In this document: one piece after another, positions 48,670-60,710 of the stretch | Layout: each line of letters starts with the position of its first letter | How positions within the stretch are numbered: position 1 is the first letter of the stretch | DNA from: Paraspadella gotoi | Lineage: Eukaryota > Chaetognatha | NCBI GenBank assembly: GCA_051294375.1 | Contig: JBJCIZ010000239.1 | Location: forward strand, 4,196,402-4,260,401 | Reading direction: 5' to 3' | Length of the DNA stretch: 64,000 nt | Program-made: the position numbers and the translations under genes | Notes under the pieces: generated by a model | What the model saw: only the letters and a program-made list of their open reading frames with translations | What the model was told of the DNA's origin: nothing | The model's database searches: none

Positions 48670-49899
48670 NNNNNNNNNNNNNNNNNNNNNNNNNNNNNNN
48701 NNNNNNNNNNNNNNNNNNNNNNNNNNNNNNNNNNNNNNNNNNNNNNNNNNNNNNNNNNNNNNNNNNNNNNNNNNNNNNNNNNNNNNNNNNNNNNNNNNNN
48801 NNNNNNNNNNNNNNNNNNNNNNNNNNNNNNNNNNNNNNNNNNNNNNNNNNNNNNNNNNNNNNNNNNNNNNNNNNNNNNNNNNNTCTCTCTCTACCTCTCC
48901 CTTTCTCTTCGCTCTCTCTCTTTGCTCTCTCTCTTAACCGTTCCTTTCATTTTAGCTTAATCGATTAACTTTGAAGAAAATCAATTGCCACGTTGATTGA
49001 CTGATGAACGGACGGACGGACGGACGGACGGACGGAGGGACGGACGGNNNNNNNNNNNNNNNNNNNNNNNNNNNNNNNNNNNNNNNNNNNNNNNNNNNNN
49101 NNNNNNNNNNNNNNNNNNNNNNNNNNNNNNNNNNNNNNNNNNNNNNNNNNNNNNNNNNNNNNNNNNNNNNNNNNNNNNNNNNNNNNNNNNNNNNNNNNNN
49201 NNNNNNNNNNNNNNNNNNNNNNNNNNNNNNNNNNNNNNNNNNNNNNNNNNNNNNNNNNNNNNNNNNNNNNNNNNNNNNNNNNNNNNNNNNNNNNNNNNNN
49301 NNNNNNNNNNNNNNNNNNNNNNNNNNNNNNNNNNNNNNNNNNNNNNNNNNNNNNNNNNNNNNNNNNNNNNNNNNNNNNNNNNNNNNNNNNNNNNNNNNNN
49401 NNNNNNNNNNNNNNNNNNNNNNNNNNNTCTCTCTCTCTCTCTCTCTCTGACTTCTCGTCTTTAGTAACTTTTTATGTTCCTATTGAGCCGCGTCTCGAAG
49501 AAAAAAAAATTGGTTGTGATCACGGAGCGCTTGATCCCTCTCAAAACTGTGGGTTCTCAAATTTACAAACCTCGTTTTTCATTTGAATTTATAACTGCGG
49601 TTTATGGCTGTTCTCGGGGTTAATGAAGGTGTCATGCTCATGGGCGAGGTAAACTTACTCCATTGCACCGACTGCACGATGCTGCTGGTGTTTGCTAATT
49701 AAGTTAATTACAAACATTATATTACATTAACTATGAGGAATTTAAGTAATCTTAGGGTTGATAGACAAAGTTTTAAATAAAAGCGTTATTATCTGGTAAT
49801 GCGGAGGGATGCATGACTCTACCCTTGCCTCTCAAGTACTCAAGTTTAAAAAATTATATCTTAAAGAAAAGGCGTGAAAGTACAGGAAAAAATACGGAT

Positions 49900-49967
<68 letters not shown>

Positions 49968-50484
49968 TGGGACTGAAGATTTAAAAACAAAAACGGCTGT
50001 TTTAAAAATAAATTTTATAAAGAAAATGATTAAAATTATATCGAGGTTCGTTATTCAATTTACTAAATTTATTAAATTTAATATATGCACACTCTTGATA
50101 ATTGCTGAGTAGAAAGTAGATACGCTTAAATTTATTAAAAAATAGAATAAATAAACCAAAAAAAANNNNNNNNNNNNNNNNNNNNNNNNNNNNNNNNNNN
50201 NNNNNNNNNNNNNNNNNNNNNNNNNNNNNNNNNNNNNNNNNNNNNNNNNNNNNNNNNNNNNNNNNNNNNNNNNNNNNNNNNNNNNNNNNNNNNNNNNNNN
50301 NNNNNNNNNNNNNNNNNNNNNNNNNNNNNNNNNNNNNNNNNNNNNNNNNNNNNNNNNNNNNNNNNNNNNNNNNNNNNNNNNNNNNNNNNNNNNNNNNNNN
50401 NNNNNNNNNNNNNNNNNNNNNNNNNNNNNNNNNNNNNNNNNNNNNNNNNNNNNNNNNNNNNNNNNNNNNNNNNNNNNNNNNNNN

Positions 50485-50519
<35 letters not shown>

Positions 50520-51597
50520 ATGAAGTAAGACATAAATGGTACCCACTTTTCTTCAGCTACTTAATTCTTTCTCTTTTCTTTCCATGACTTGTNNNNNNNN
50601 NNNNNNNNNNNNNNNNNNNNNNNNNNNNNNNNNNNNNNNNNNNNNNNNNNNNNNNNNNNNNNNNNNNNNNNNNNNNNNNNNNNNNNNNNNNNNNNNNNNN
50701 NNNNNNNNNNNNNNNNNNNNNNNNNNNNNNNNNGAGCATTTTTTTAATTTAATTCTTCATTGATTTGTAACAAGTTCATATTTCATTTTAATGTTTACTC
50801 ACAACATCTCTCTTTTAAATTGATAACTTTTTAAAATTGTATTTAATATTTCNNNNNNNNNNNNNNNNNNNNNNNNNNNNNNNNNNNNNNNNNNNNNNNN
50901 NNNNNNNNNNNNNNNNNNNNNNNNNNNNNNNNNNNNNNNNNNNNNNNNNNNNNNNNNNNNNNNNNNNNNNNNNNNNNNNNNNNNNNNNNNNNNNNNNNNN
51001 NNNNNNNNNNNNNNNNNNNNNNNNNNNNNNNNNNNNNNNNNNNNNNNNNNNNNNNNNNNNNNNNNNNNNNNNNNNNNNNNNNNNNNNNNNNNNNNNNNNN
51101 NNATAGAAATAATTTATCTTTCGTAGATTTTTCTTTTCTTTTCGCTCTGGTGGTTGAATCAGTCATTGCAAGAGAGCGAAGGTGTTTTCTTCCATCTGGT
51201 TTGAAAAGATGCAATTGTTTTAGCATCGGCTCATATATCGCCGGCGACATCGCTATTTGAATACTACAACTACTACAACTACTACAATACTACAACTACT
51301 ACAACTATTTGAATACTACAACTTAGGCTTTGTCTCTCTGTCGTTCCGTCGGTCTGTCTATATTTAGATATTGTTTTTTTTNNNNNNNNNNNNNNNNNNN
51401 NNNNNNNNNNNNNNNNNNNNNNNNNNNNNNNNNNNNNNNNNNNNNNNNNNNNNNNNNNNNNNNNNNNNNNNNNNNNNNNNNNNNNNNNNNNNNNNNNNNN
51501 NNNNNNNNNNNNNNNNNNNNNNNNNNNNNNNNNNNNNNNNNNNNNNNNNNNNNNNNNNNNNNNNNNNNNNNNNNNNNNNNNNNNNNNNNNNNNNNNN
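48670..51597. other. Cluster of six assembly gaps at microsatellites
   Basis: N runs at 48670-48883, 49048-49427, 50166-50484, 50593-50733, 50853-51102 and 51382-51597. Most edges are CT, GA or GACG arrays, so the gaps reflect assembly failure at simple repeats. The sequence between them (for example 49480-49900) shows no gene. A pure (GA)n array is at 49901-49962 and an (ACTACA)n stretch at 51260-51320. Confidence 0.95.
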
Positions 51598-51629
<32 letters not shown>

Positions 51630-51704
51630 AGCACAAAACAAGAGATACAAGGATAGATAAAAAAATTAGAGTCATTGAATTTTTTGTGTTTTTGGTTTGT
51701 GACA

Positions 51705-51842
51705 GAATGAATTAATGAATGAATGAATGAATGAATGAATGAATGAATGAATGAATGAATGAATGAATGAATGAATGAATGAGTGAATTTATGAATGAAT
51801 GAATTAATGAATGAATGATTGAATGAATAAATAAATAAATGA
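51705..51842. repeat. (GAAT)n tetranucleotide array
   Basis: About 30 GAAT units with a few variants near the end (GAGT, GATT, AAAT). Confidence 0.95.
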
Positions 51843-51858
51843 GCTATAAATTCTTGGG

Positions 51859-52567
51859 TCATATTTTACAACATCGCCTCATTTCAGCTTAAATTCAAAA
51901 TTAAATAAGATTTAATGATTAGGCTTGGCCCAAGGGATAGGGTTAGTTAAGAATTAGTTTTGAGGATTTGGAGATTTTGTTAAAGATTTGGGTTAGTGAT
52001 TAGGATTAAAACTTAGGGCGAGTTGGCGATTTGGATTAACGGTTCGAGGTTAGGGTGAGGGATTAGGTTAGGGTTAAGTAATTATATTTAAAATTAGGGT
52101 AAAAGATTTCGTTAAATATTTGATAGAGGTACAGAAAATATTGTAGATTTTTTAATTAGTAAGACGTACATATTTTGCTTCACCCATATAGAAATGTTTT
52201 GATACGAATCGCCCAAAAAATTAAAAAAAAGATAATCAAATATCTAAAGTTTCTAAACGTTTATTTCTACAAAGGTTTTCGGAGACTAATAAAAAAATTT
52301 CTATTAGTTATTAGTGTTTAATTTAAAAACAATTTAATGAGTTTATAAGTAAAACTACTTAATCTATTATTTAACTCTCATAAGTTGAGGAGGGAGATAA
52401 AGCGCACAAAAATATTGTTCAAACATAAAACTGGCCAGAGATAAAATTAGCTATTCATCCTTAAATAAAGTTAAACATTTTTATTATCAGTGATTAATAT
52501 TTTAATTTAAATTTAGTTTAGAGATTAAGAACAAATGAGGCGCTTTGGAAAAACTAGTGCCAAAACT
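51859..52567. mobile_element. MITE-like element with TTAGG-like interior (longest copy)
   Basis: Left end TCATATTTTACAACATCGCC then TCATTTCAG. The right end contains AAATGAGGCGCTTTGGAAAA, so CGCCTCATTT is an exact 10-bp inverted match inside a longer imperfect one. The interior has GGGTTAGTGATTAGG, GGTTAGGGTGAGGGATTAGG and GGGTTAAG units at 51910-52110, then AT-rich DNA. About 700 bp with no coding capacity. Confidence 0.6.
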
Positions 52568-52719
52568 GTAATTTATAGAAAAGAATTTAACTGAACAAAG
52601 AATGGAAATTTTAAAATTCGACGGGAAAAACAGAGATAAAAAATAAACGGGTTATCAACAAGCAGGTGCGGGATGGAAATTCTTTTTGAGAACGGCTTTT
52701 ATTTACCTATCTTTTATAG

Positions 52720-52986
52720 CTCTCTCTCTCTCTCTCCTCTCTCCTCTCTCTCTCTCTTTCTCTCTTTTCCAGTTTTTTCCCCCGCAGTCGAAATAAAAAA
52801 TAGACGCACCTCGATCCTCTGGGAGGAGAAAAAAAAAAGGAAAAAAAAAACCAAGAAAAAAGAAGAGGGAAGGTCACGTTAGCGACCTAGCGACAGAGGC
52901 GGAGGAACGGAATATGAAGTTCGACAAAGAACAACTCGTGGGAAGAATAAGAAAGGCGGAGAAAAAAACAGAGTTTTAAAGGAGAG

Positions 52987-53026
<40 letters not shown>

Positions 53027-53460
53027 TTTTAAAAGACACTTTAACTCAAATCATCGGCGGTTACGTGGGGAAGAGGAGAGGAGAGAAGAGAAGAAACAGG
53101 GAGGAAGGGAGGAAAGTGGAAAAATAAAGGAGGGGATAAAAAAATGGAAGAGGGAGGAAGGGAGAAAGAGAGGAAGGGAGGAAAGTGTAGAAGAGAGAAA
53201 GGATTGAATAAGAAATAGTAGAGGGAGGAATGGAGGAAAGGAGATAATGGAGGAAGGAGGGAGAAAGAGAAGATGGGAGGAAAGGAAAAAAGGTCGTGAG
53301 GAAAGAATATATAGAATGGGGGAAAATAAGAACCGAGAACATGGAAGGGTGTCGGGGATAAATTTAAACGCTGAGAAGGTAGAAAAAGGAAAGGGGAAAG
53401 GGAGGAAAGAGAGAGAGATAAAAGAGAAAAAAAGACGATAAAGGGAGAGAATAACCGGGG
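52720..53460. repeat. CT array, GA array and long purine tract
   Basis: CT at 52720-52765, GA at 52985-53022, and an A/G-rich tract of GGGAGGAAAG-type units at 53068-53460. No gene is supported. Confidence 0.8.
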
Positions 53461-53803
53461 GGCACCAAAAAAGGGAGACTTATTTAAATGAATATTTATT
53501 TATTTGAAAAACTAAATAAAATCAATCCTCTTTTTAAATTAAAAAAAGTAAGTGTACTTAAAATATATTTTTTACCCCTAACAATTAAAAAAAACGTGAC
53601 TTAAGAATTTAGGATTAAAATGGTTGAAAGATTAATTAAACTTATAATTAAAAATACTTCGGTTGGTTCATCATTTTTAATATTACTTTTATTCCTATAA
53701 ATTATAATAATTTCTCGATGTTGTTTGGGCCAATTTTTTTTTACTTTTTTTCTTTTCTCCCATGTGAATTTATTTGGAAAAAGAAGAAACTCAAGAATTC
53801 ACG

Positions 53804-54184
53804 TCATTATTTTACAAAATCGCCCCATTTCCGTTGTTAATTCCGGTTTTTAATTTTTTACTCTTAATATCAGACTATGATACTATTTTTAACTTAATAT
53901 TATCCTTAATACTATCCTTTATACAATTCCTGACCTTAACCTAATCCTTAATCCTTGACTCTAATCATTAATATTAAACTTTAATCCCTCGCCTTACCTT
54001 TAGACCTTAATCCCTAATCCTTAACTAAATCTCTTAACCAAATTTTTAATCAAAACCCAAACCAAATCCTTTTCCAAAATCTTTAGCTTAATTCTTATCC
54101 TTAACCCCAAACAAAATTTTTAAATTTATATAAACTTAATTATTAACTTTAACTAAAATTGGGTGTCTTTTGGAAAATATGGCC
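53804..54184. mobile_element. MITE-like element with TTAGG-like interior
   Basis: Left end TCATTATTTTACAAAATCGC then CCCATTTCC. The reverse complement of the right end is GGCCATATTTTCCAAAAGAC then ACCCAATTTT. The interior is made of CCTTAACC/CCTAATCC degenerate units. Confidence 0.6.
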
Positions 54185-54725
54185 GTAATGAGCAATGCGG
54201 CGACGCATTTTTATTTGGAGAGTTTTTGGTCGGTCCATTTGGTTTGTCCATTTGGTTAATTCAGTTTATTTACCTTGTTGTTCAATGTTCAGTTCAGAAG
54301 TTACATTAGAATTCGTAATTAAATTGATCTTTGAATACTGTTGGATATATAAAGTATTGAATTAAGTCACCACATTTTTCTTACTTCTTTCTAAATCTTT
54401 TTATTTTTTACTCTTTCTTATTTTTTCCTTTTCTTTTCCTTTTTTTTCATATTTTGGCTCAAGAAATTTGTTATCATCGCAGGCCGCAGTCCGCCGCCGG
54501 CCGCCATGCCGCCGCCACCCAAGCAGGCCAGAACCGTTTTTTGCTTTCTTCTCTCTCTTTCCTCTCTCTCTCTCTCCTGTCTCGCTCTCTCTCCCCATCC
54601 CGATCGACTCTCTCTCTCTCTCTCTCGTCCTCACTCTCTCTCTTCCCCCTTTTTTGCTTCCTATACTAACGAAGAAGATTCCCTCGACTAACGTTGATCT
54701 TTTATTTCAATTTCCATTTCAAATG

Positions 54726-55065
54726 AAAAAAATTTTAAATTGAAAAATGAAAAAAATTATAAATGGAAAAATGGAAAAGTGGAAAAGTGGAAAAATGGAA
54801 AAATGGAAAAATGGAAAAATAGGAAAATATTAAAGTGGAAAAGTGGAAAAATAGAAAAATATAAAAATGAAAAAATGGAAGATTGAAAAAATGAAAAAAA
54901 TGAAAAATTGAAAAATAGAAAAAATGAAATAATAAAAAATTGGCAAAAATGGCCAAAATTGAAAAATTGAAAAATAGAAAAATGGCAAAAATGGGGAAAA
55001 ATGGGAAATGATAAATTATAAAAATGGAAAAATGGAAAAATGGAAATATAAAAAATGAAGCCTCA
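54726..55065. repeat. Minisatellite/short-unit array (AAAATGGA)n
   Basis: Around 40 units of 7-10 bases of the form GAAAAATG or GGAAAAAT, with variants. A small GC-rich island (54480-54535) and CT array (54545-54650) precede it. Confidence 0.85.
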
Positions 55066-55089
55066 AAACTCAAACAGCGAAACAAGCGT

Positions 55090-56715
55090 GATGACCCCGT
55101 CTGGGAACTTCATTTGTTAATTTATTTTTTTTACTTTTTCACTCATATCAAATTATAAACATTTAAATCTTTAAATTTAAATATCAACCTAGTTTTTTCT
55201 TTATTCGCCATTTTTTGGGGATTTTGTTAATTTTTTTTTTTACTTTTTTTCTTATTATTTGTTCTTCTTTCCATTTTTTTCACCATTTTTGACCGTATTA
55301 CTATATTTTATTCCCTATTTATAATTATTTCTCTCATCCTTCTTTCATACGACACTCATTCTACTTTCTCATCTTTTTCTTTTCTTTCTCTCTCTCATCT
55401 CCATCTTCGTCTTCTCTCTTTCTCTCGTCCATCTCATCTCTCTCGTCTCACACTCTCTCGTTCACGTTCCGCTCTCTCTCTCCTATTCCCAAATGACTTT
55501 TCCTTTTTTTTTTTCTCTTTCACTTACTTCTCAAATTGCGGAATTGTTACGGGCGCTTGATATAGTCTCTAAAAACCTGTTTGTGTCCGGTGTCGTAAAT
55601 AGAGCATCTGCGACGTCAGATCAAGCGAGGCAAACCGTGCTGCAAAATTAAAGGGATGGTGATAATGATAGAGCGGAATCCCACTATGAAATGTAATTTT
55701 TCAATAGGGGCGGGGGTTCAAAGAACATTTAAGGTCTTGAAGTTTACTTTAGGTAAACAAAAAAAAGAATTCTTTTTAAAAAAAAATCGATCTTTTAATC
55801 TGCTTTTATATGTTGCTATTAAAAATTAACAATAATTACTAGCTATATAACTGAAAAAAAATATTTTTAATACAAAGTGCTTTACTTTTTTTGATGGATT
55901 CTGATAGAGCAAAAAAAAACGTTCAAAATAAAAAGTTTAACATGAAACTTTCAAATACAAAAAAGTGTTTATGTTTTTCTGGTTTAAGAGAATAAGAAAA
56001 GTAATAAAATTATCCGAAAAAAATGAATAGATGAGTGATAGATTAATATAAATTAGTTTTCATTATTTTTTACATACTTAGTGATTCAAAATATTCGAAA
56101 GAAAAGAATTATACTCTTGTGTAGACACACCTTTTTGGCAAGCTAACCCTGAATCCTGAAGTGGAGTCTAAAGACAATTGACAAAAAATCCCAAAAAATT
56201 TTATTAAGCCTTTTCCTATTTAAGAATATATATTAAAAAATTAATAATATGGAGTTATGGAGTAATATTAAAAGAAAATAAAAAAAAAATTTGTCCTATT
56301 CAACATTTTTTTAAAAAAAAAAATGTCAAAATTTTTCGTTCATTGAGCAGGTGCTTAATGTCCGACAATTTCTTAACCACAACTTAGCTACAGAGTGTAG
56401 TCCTCCCCCTAGTGAATTGATCTCTCTACTCTCTCTCTCTCTCATCATCTCTCATCTCTGTCGCTCTCTCATTTCATTTCATCTCTTGGTGTTCTTTATG
56501 GTAGGTTTGTTTAAAAAATCGTCGTGATCGTCGTTGTTGGTTTGTCGTGCGGTGTGGTCGTCGCGTCAACGCTTTCGATTTTCACGAGTACAACATGAGA
56601 AAGGTAATCTCGAGTGCCAAAGCAAGTCGAGCATCAAACTTGGGGAAGATGAGAGAGAGAGAGAAAGGTAGAGAAGTAGAAGAGAGAAGAAGGAGAGACG
56701 AAAGCAGACGAAGAT
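55090..56715. other. AT-rich stretch, nothing recognised
   Basis: Includes a CT-rich segment (55385-55490). The short word TTGAGCAGGTGCTTAAT at 56344 is shared with block C (about 14652). No supported gene. Confidence 0.5.
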
Positions 56716-57428
56716 NNNNNNNNNNNNNNNNNNNNNNNNNNNNNNNNNNNNNNNNNNNNNNNNNNNNNNNNNNNNNNNNNNNNNNNNNNNNNNNNNNNNN
56801 NNNNNNNNNNNNNNNNNNNNNNNNNNNNNNNNNNNNNNNNNNNNNNNNNNNNNNNNNNNNNNNNNNNNNNNNNNNNNNNNNNNNNNNNNNNNNNNNNNNN
56901 NNNNNNNNNNNNNNNNNNNNNNNNNNNNNNNNNNNNNNNNNNNNNNNNNNNNNNNNNNNNNNNNNNNNNNNNNNNNNNNNNNNNNNNNNNNNNNNNNNNN
57001 NNNNNNNNNNNNNNNNNNNNNNNNNNNNNNNNNNNNNNNNNNNNNNNNNNNNNNNNNNNNNNNNNNNNNNNNNNNNNNNNNNNNNNNNNNNNNNNNNNNN
57101 NNNNNNNNNNNNNNNNNNNNNNNNNNNNNNNNNNNNNNNNNNNNNNNNNNNNNNNNNNNNNNNNNNNNNNNNNNNNNNNNNNNNNNNNNNNNNNNNNNNN
57201 NNNNNNNNNNNNNNNNNNNNNNNNNNNNNNNNNNNNNNNNNNNNNNNNNNNNNNNNNNNNNNNNNNNNNNNNNNNNNNNNNNNNNNNNNNNNNNNNNNNN
57301 NNNNNNNNNNNNNNNNNNNNNNNNNNNNNNNNNNNNNNNNNNNNNNNNNNNNNNNNNNNNNNNNNNNNNNNNNNNNNNNNNNNNNNNNNNNNNNNNNNNN
57401 NNNNNNNNNNNNNNNNNNNNNNNNNNNN
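56716..57428. other. Assembly gap (713 N)
   Basis: Both edges are GA-rich, so the gap probably contains a purine microsatellite. Confidence 0.99.
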
Positions 57429-57577
57429 GAGAGAGGGACCGAAAGAGAGAGAGGGAGGGAGTCAGAGAGACTTTTCAATAAGGAATCCAATGGGCTGAAA
57501 ATATAAGGCATCAAAAGAGATTTAAAAAAAAAATAATTCTATCAAAAAAAATGTGTCGATCGAACGTTTTTTCAAAC

Positions 57578-57635
57578 GTCGATTTTGACCTTGAAATTTG
57601 ACCCTGAAATTTGACCTTGGGGTGAAGTTTCAAAT
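57578..57635. repeat. Short tandem repeat, 14-bp TTTGACCTTGAAAT unit
   Basis: Three adjacent units: TTTTGACCTTGAAA, TTTGACCCTGAAA and TTTGACCTTGGGG. Confidence 0.6.
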
Positions 57636-58009
57636 TGACATTTTTAATTAACATGCCGCAATCATCGGTTAGTAATATATTTTATTTCCTTATTCTCGAT
57701 TGATGTTTTTTTAATTGCGAAGCGAGAAATTTTGAAATCGTACGTTCTCCTTTTCTTTCTATTCATTCGATAACTTATTTTTCCCCGTACTTTGGACATG
57801 GACAGGCTTTGGCGGTTTTCTATCAAGACTCTCTCACAGTCTCGTTTATTCACTCCCAAAGTACCTGGCTTCCAAATCAATAATGTGGTATAATGTTTAT
57901 TATGATTTCTTAATATGTCTTACAGGTTCTTGTTACAATTGCTCGCCTCGCTCTTATTTCTGCCCAAGAAAAGTGCTGATCCATTGCAAGCAACTTTATG
58001 AAGGGGGTC

Positions 58010-58440
58010 AAACTTCTCTCTCTTTCTCTCTACTCATCTCGTTTTTTTCTCTTTCTTTCTTTCTTTATCTTTCTCTTTCATATCCCTGTTTTTCCCCTCT
58101 ATGGAATTTCTTCTACCCTCTCTTCTCCTCTCTCTCTCTCCCGTCTCTCTCTCTCTCTCTATCTCTTTCGCGTCCCTTCCTCTCTCTCTACTCTTCTCCT
58201 GCTCTCCCCTCCTCTCATCCCTTCCATACTTTCTTCTCTCGCTCTTCCCTCCACCTCTCTCTCTCTCTCTCTCTCCCTCCCTCTCTCCCTCCGAATCCCA
58301 TTTCCTGTAGGCAACGAAACCAAACAGTCGTCGTTTTCATCGAAAGATAGTTGAAAGGTAAAAGGAAGAGGAGGGAGGAAAAAGGAGGAGGAGGAAGAGA
58401 AGGAGGAGGAAGAGGGGGGAAAGAAAAAGGAGGTCGAATA
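58010..58440. repeat. Polypyrimidine tract then polypurine tract
   Basis: C/T-rich at 58010-58295 and A/G-rich at 58340-58435, the same head-to-tail arrangement as 2160-2665. Confidence 0.8.
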
Positions 58441-58599
58441 ACCAGGGCGAGACGACCCAATTTTGTCTAGTCTGTTAAAGTCTGAATATGTTTCCCCAAA
58501 GCGGCGCCGTATCCGCTTCAATTTTGCAAAATTACAAGTCTGTCAAGTTCAGGTTAGGAATTTAAAGTTAAAATTGTTAAAGATAAGGATCTTCTTTCT

Positions 58600-58990
58600 T
58601 TCTTCTCTATCCCTCTTCACTCTCTCTCCTCTCTACTCTCTCTCTATCCCACCTCTCTGACCCCTCCTATACCTCTGAGCCCTCTAATTCCTCTGACCCT
58701 CTGATCCCCTCCTAACGCCCCTTCTGACCCTTTGACCCTCGTGACCCCTATATTCGCCCTCGGACCCTCTTATCCCATCGGGACCCTCTATCCCCCTGAC
58801 CCCTCTATTGCCCTCCTGACACCCTCTATCCCCTCTGACCCCTATCCTCTCTGAATCGCCTCTGACTCTCTTTCTCTTCATGATTCCCTCCTGACGCCAT
58901 CTACGCCTCTGATGCCCTCTGACCCCCTATCCCCCCTATCATCGGACCCCTCTATCCCCTTGACCGCCTCTATTCCTCTGAAAACCACCG
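58600..58990. repeat. Minisatellite, CCTCTGACCCCTCTATC-type unit
   Basis: About 20 imperfect units of 15-18 bases built from CCCTCTGACCCCTCTATCC. The minus-strand translation is Gly/Arg/Glu-rich with frequent RGxEG, but lacks the strict Gly-X-Y spacing of collagen and has stops. Confidence 0.8.
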
Positions 58991-59340
58991 ACGGCATCCG
59001 TCGTGCGCACGCCCGAGGCTGAGGACTGGGACAGCAGAGTGAGGCAGCTTTAAGTCTTGCTGCCACAGGATCCCCCCACCAGACCTTCTCACAGGGCCTC
59101 AAAATCCTGATTCCCTGAGGGATGTCTGAGAGACAGAGGGTTTTGTCTCAATTGCGCATAAGTGAGAGCCGAGCGGTGGCGAGCGAGCGAGCGAGCGAGT
59201 CTGGAGCGTTACCAAGAAAGTAGGGATAGGCGCGTGATATGCATGACCCCCTGGAAAGCGACGTAAGCGTGGGCGCACGGTGCGCAGGTCGGTTGCGTGT
59301 TCGATAGTCGGGCTCAACCACGTATGGACGACCACAAAGT
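58991..59340. other. GC-moderate stretch with (GCGA)n
   Basis: Includes GCGAGCGAGCGAGCGAGC near 59180. Minus-strand frames have no recognised content. Downstream, 59340-59400 has a TTTATT/AATAAA-rich segment that might be an LTR or 3' end fragment. Confidence 0.4.
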
Positions 59341-60085
59341 TTCAGATCAAGAATGATTTATTCTTCAAACAAGGTTATAAAACATAACAAAGTCAAAATG
59401 CTCATAGATGCTAAGTCTATTACAATGGTATTTACAAAGGTCACGTTTTGACCACAAATAAATGGGGACGCGAGCGGGGTCAAGGTTGTTAAGGTCAAGT
59501 GGTATTGACCGGAGGTTGCCATGTTCTTTCATGTACGTCCACAAGCGAATGATTAAAGAAGCTTGGACAAACTTTTGTGTTAACGGTTGGAAATCAAAAT
59601 AAACTCAAATTTCGTTTCGTGATCATTCAATAAAGTCGTACGTTATGATTAAGGATTAAATAAATTCGCTCTTTATCATAGAATGCCGGCAATATTTAAT
59701 ATAAAAAAATAGTTGGATAGTTTTCGCTTTCGGTTTCGTTGTTTTCAAAAAATTAGTGTACAATGTAGAGGAGTTTTTATTTTCTTTGAAGGCAAAATCT
59801 TTAAATCAAAATGTTTGTTCAAAAGAAAATTAAAAAATAAAATTCTACTCCTGTACAGACATTATAAAAAAATAAAAAAATAAATAGGCAATTAGGCATA
59901 GCATACTATGAAGAAGGTTTTTTTTTTTTTGCGGCAATTAGAAGTCTGAATCAAATCCAACCGTCATATTTGTATTAAATTAACTCAAATAAATTAAAAT
60001 CAGCATTATTTTCAAGAAAAGTAATCTACAGGCAACTGGTTTAAAAAAATTTCAATTTTCGCAGCTAATTTTATAAAAAAAATCA
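59341..60085. other. AT-rich stretch, nothing recognised
   Basis: No supported gene or long repeat. Confidence 0.5.
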
Positions 60086-60099
60086 CTCTTAAAAATTTT

Positions 60100-60208
60100 T
60101 ATCACTTATCAATATCAGGGTTTGGCGGATAACAGCCGGACGAACGGACGAGGGGAGCGTTTCAACTTTTTCTCTGAGATTTTTAATCTCGCCGTCCAAA
60201 ACATCTAA
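60100..60208 (-). CDS. Possible small exon, unrecognised
   Basis: On the minus strand an acceptor-like TGTATGTAG near 60209 is followed by open codons reading TSLDVLDGEIKNLREKVE and then SSVRPAVIRQ. The helical, charged composition is protein-like. The donor side (GATAAGTGATAA) is weak. It could belong with the segment at 60337-60504, upstream on the same strand, but the connection is not shown. Confidence 0.25.
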
Positions 60209-60336
60209 TGAAGTACTACATACATTGAGAAACGGATTTTGAAAAAAAAAAAATAATTTTAGGCCAATTCTTGAAAAACTGGGACACCGGTCTAATTGTT
60301 GGCACGCTAGGCTGAATGACTTTGCAGCGAACTTAG

Positions 60337-60504
60337 AAAGGACGAACATAGTTCTTGGGATGAGGCCCCAGGTCGTTCAAAAACGAGTCTCGCCCGAGAC
60401 ATTGCAATTCATCGACGGACCGAAGAATTGGCAACCGTCGGACGGAGTCTTCTTCGATATCGGCCCGCCAACTCACCCGACTGTCATTCCGCGCCAAAAA
60501 CCTG
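60337..60504 (-). CDS. Possible terminal exon, unrecognised
   Basis: On the minus strand a long T-run and CAG acceptor (about 60505-60515) lead into 55 open codons, starting FLARNDSRVSWRADIEED and ending LGPHPKNYVRPF before a TAA stop. The amino-acid composition is balanced and the region is more GC-rich than its surroundings, as expected of an exon. The family is not recognised. Confidence 0.35.
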
Positions 60505-60710
60505 AAAAAAAAAAAGAAATATTATCTTAAAATAAACTGAAGAGGCGTTCAAAACCTTCAATCAGTCCAGCGGGGCATTTACTGCTCTGAAAAAAAAAAA
60601 AAAAAAAAAACTATTCCGATGAACTCCAAAAAATATTTGAACTATGGAACTTGTTATGTATAAATCCATATGATTTCTTTTATAATTTAACTTTTACTAA
60701 ATATATTTGA

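Noticed and set aside
51705-51842. (GAAT)n array as a regulatory or coding element
   Set aside because: A simple tetranucleotide microsatellite; the open frames are repeat translations.
57883-58350. Exon starting after CTTACAG at about 57946
   Set aside because: The acceptor-like site is good, but the open frame runs directly into a CT-rich tract and only about 25 codons look non-repetitive.
58684-59102. Collagen-like protein on the minus strand
   Set aside because: Gly spacing is irregular and follows a 15-18-base minisatellite unit; several frames and stops occur.
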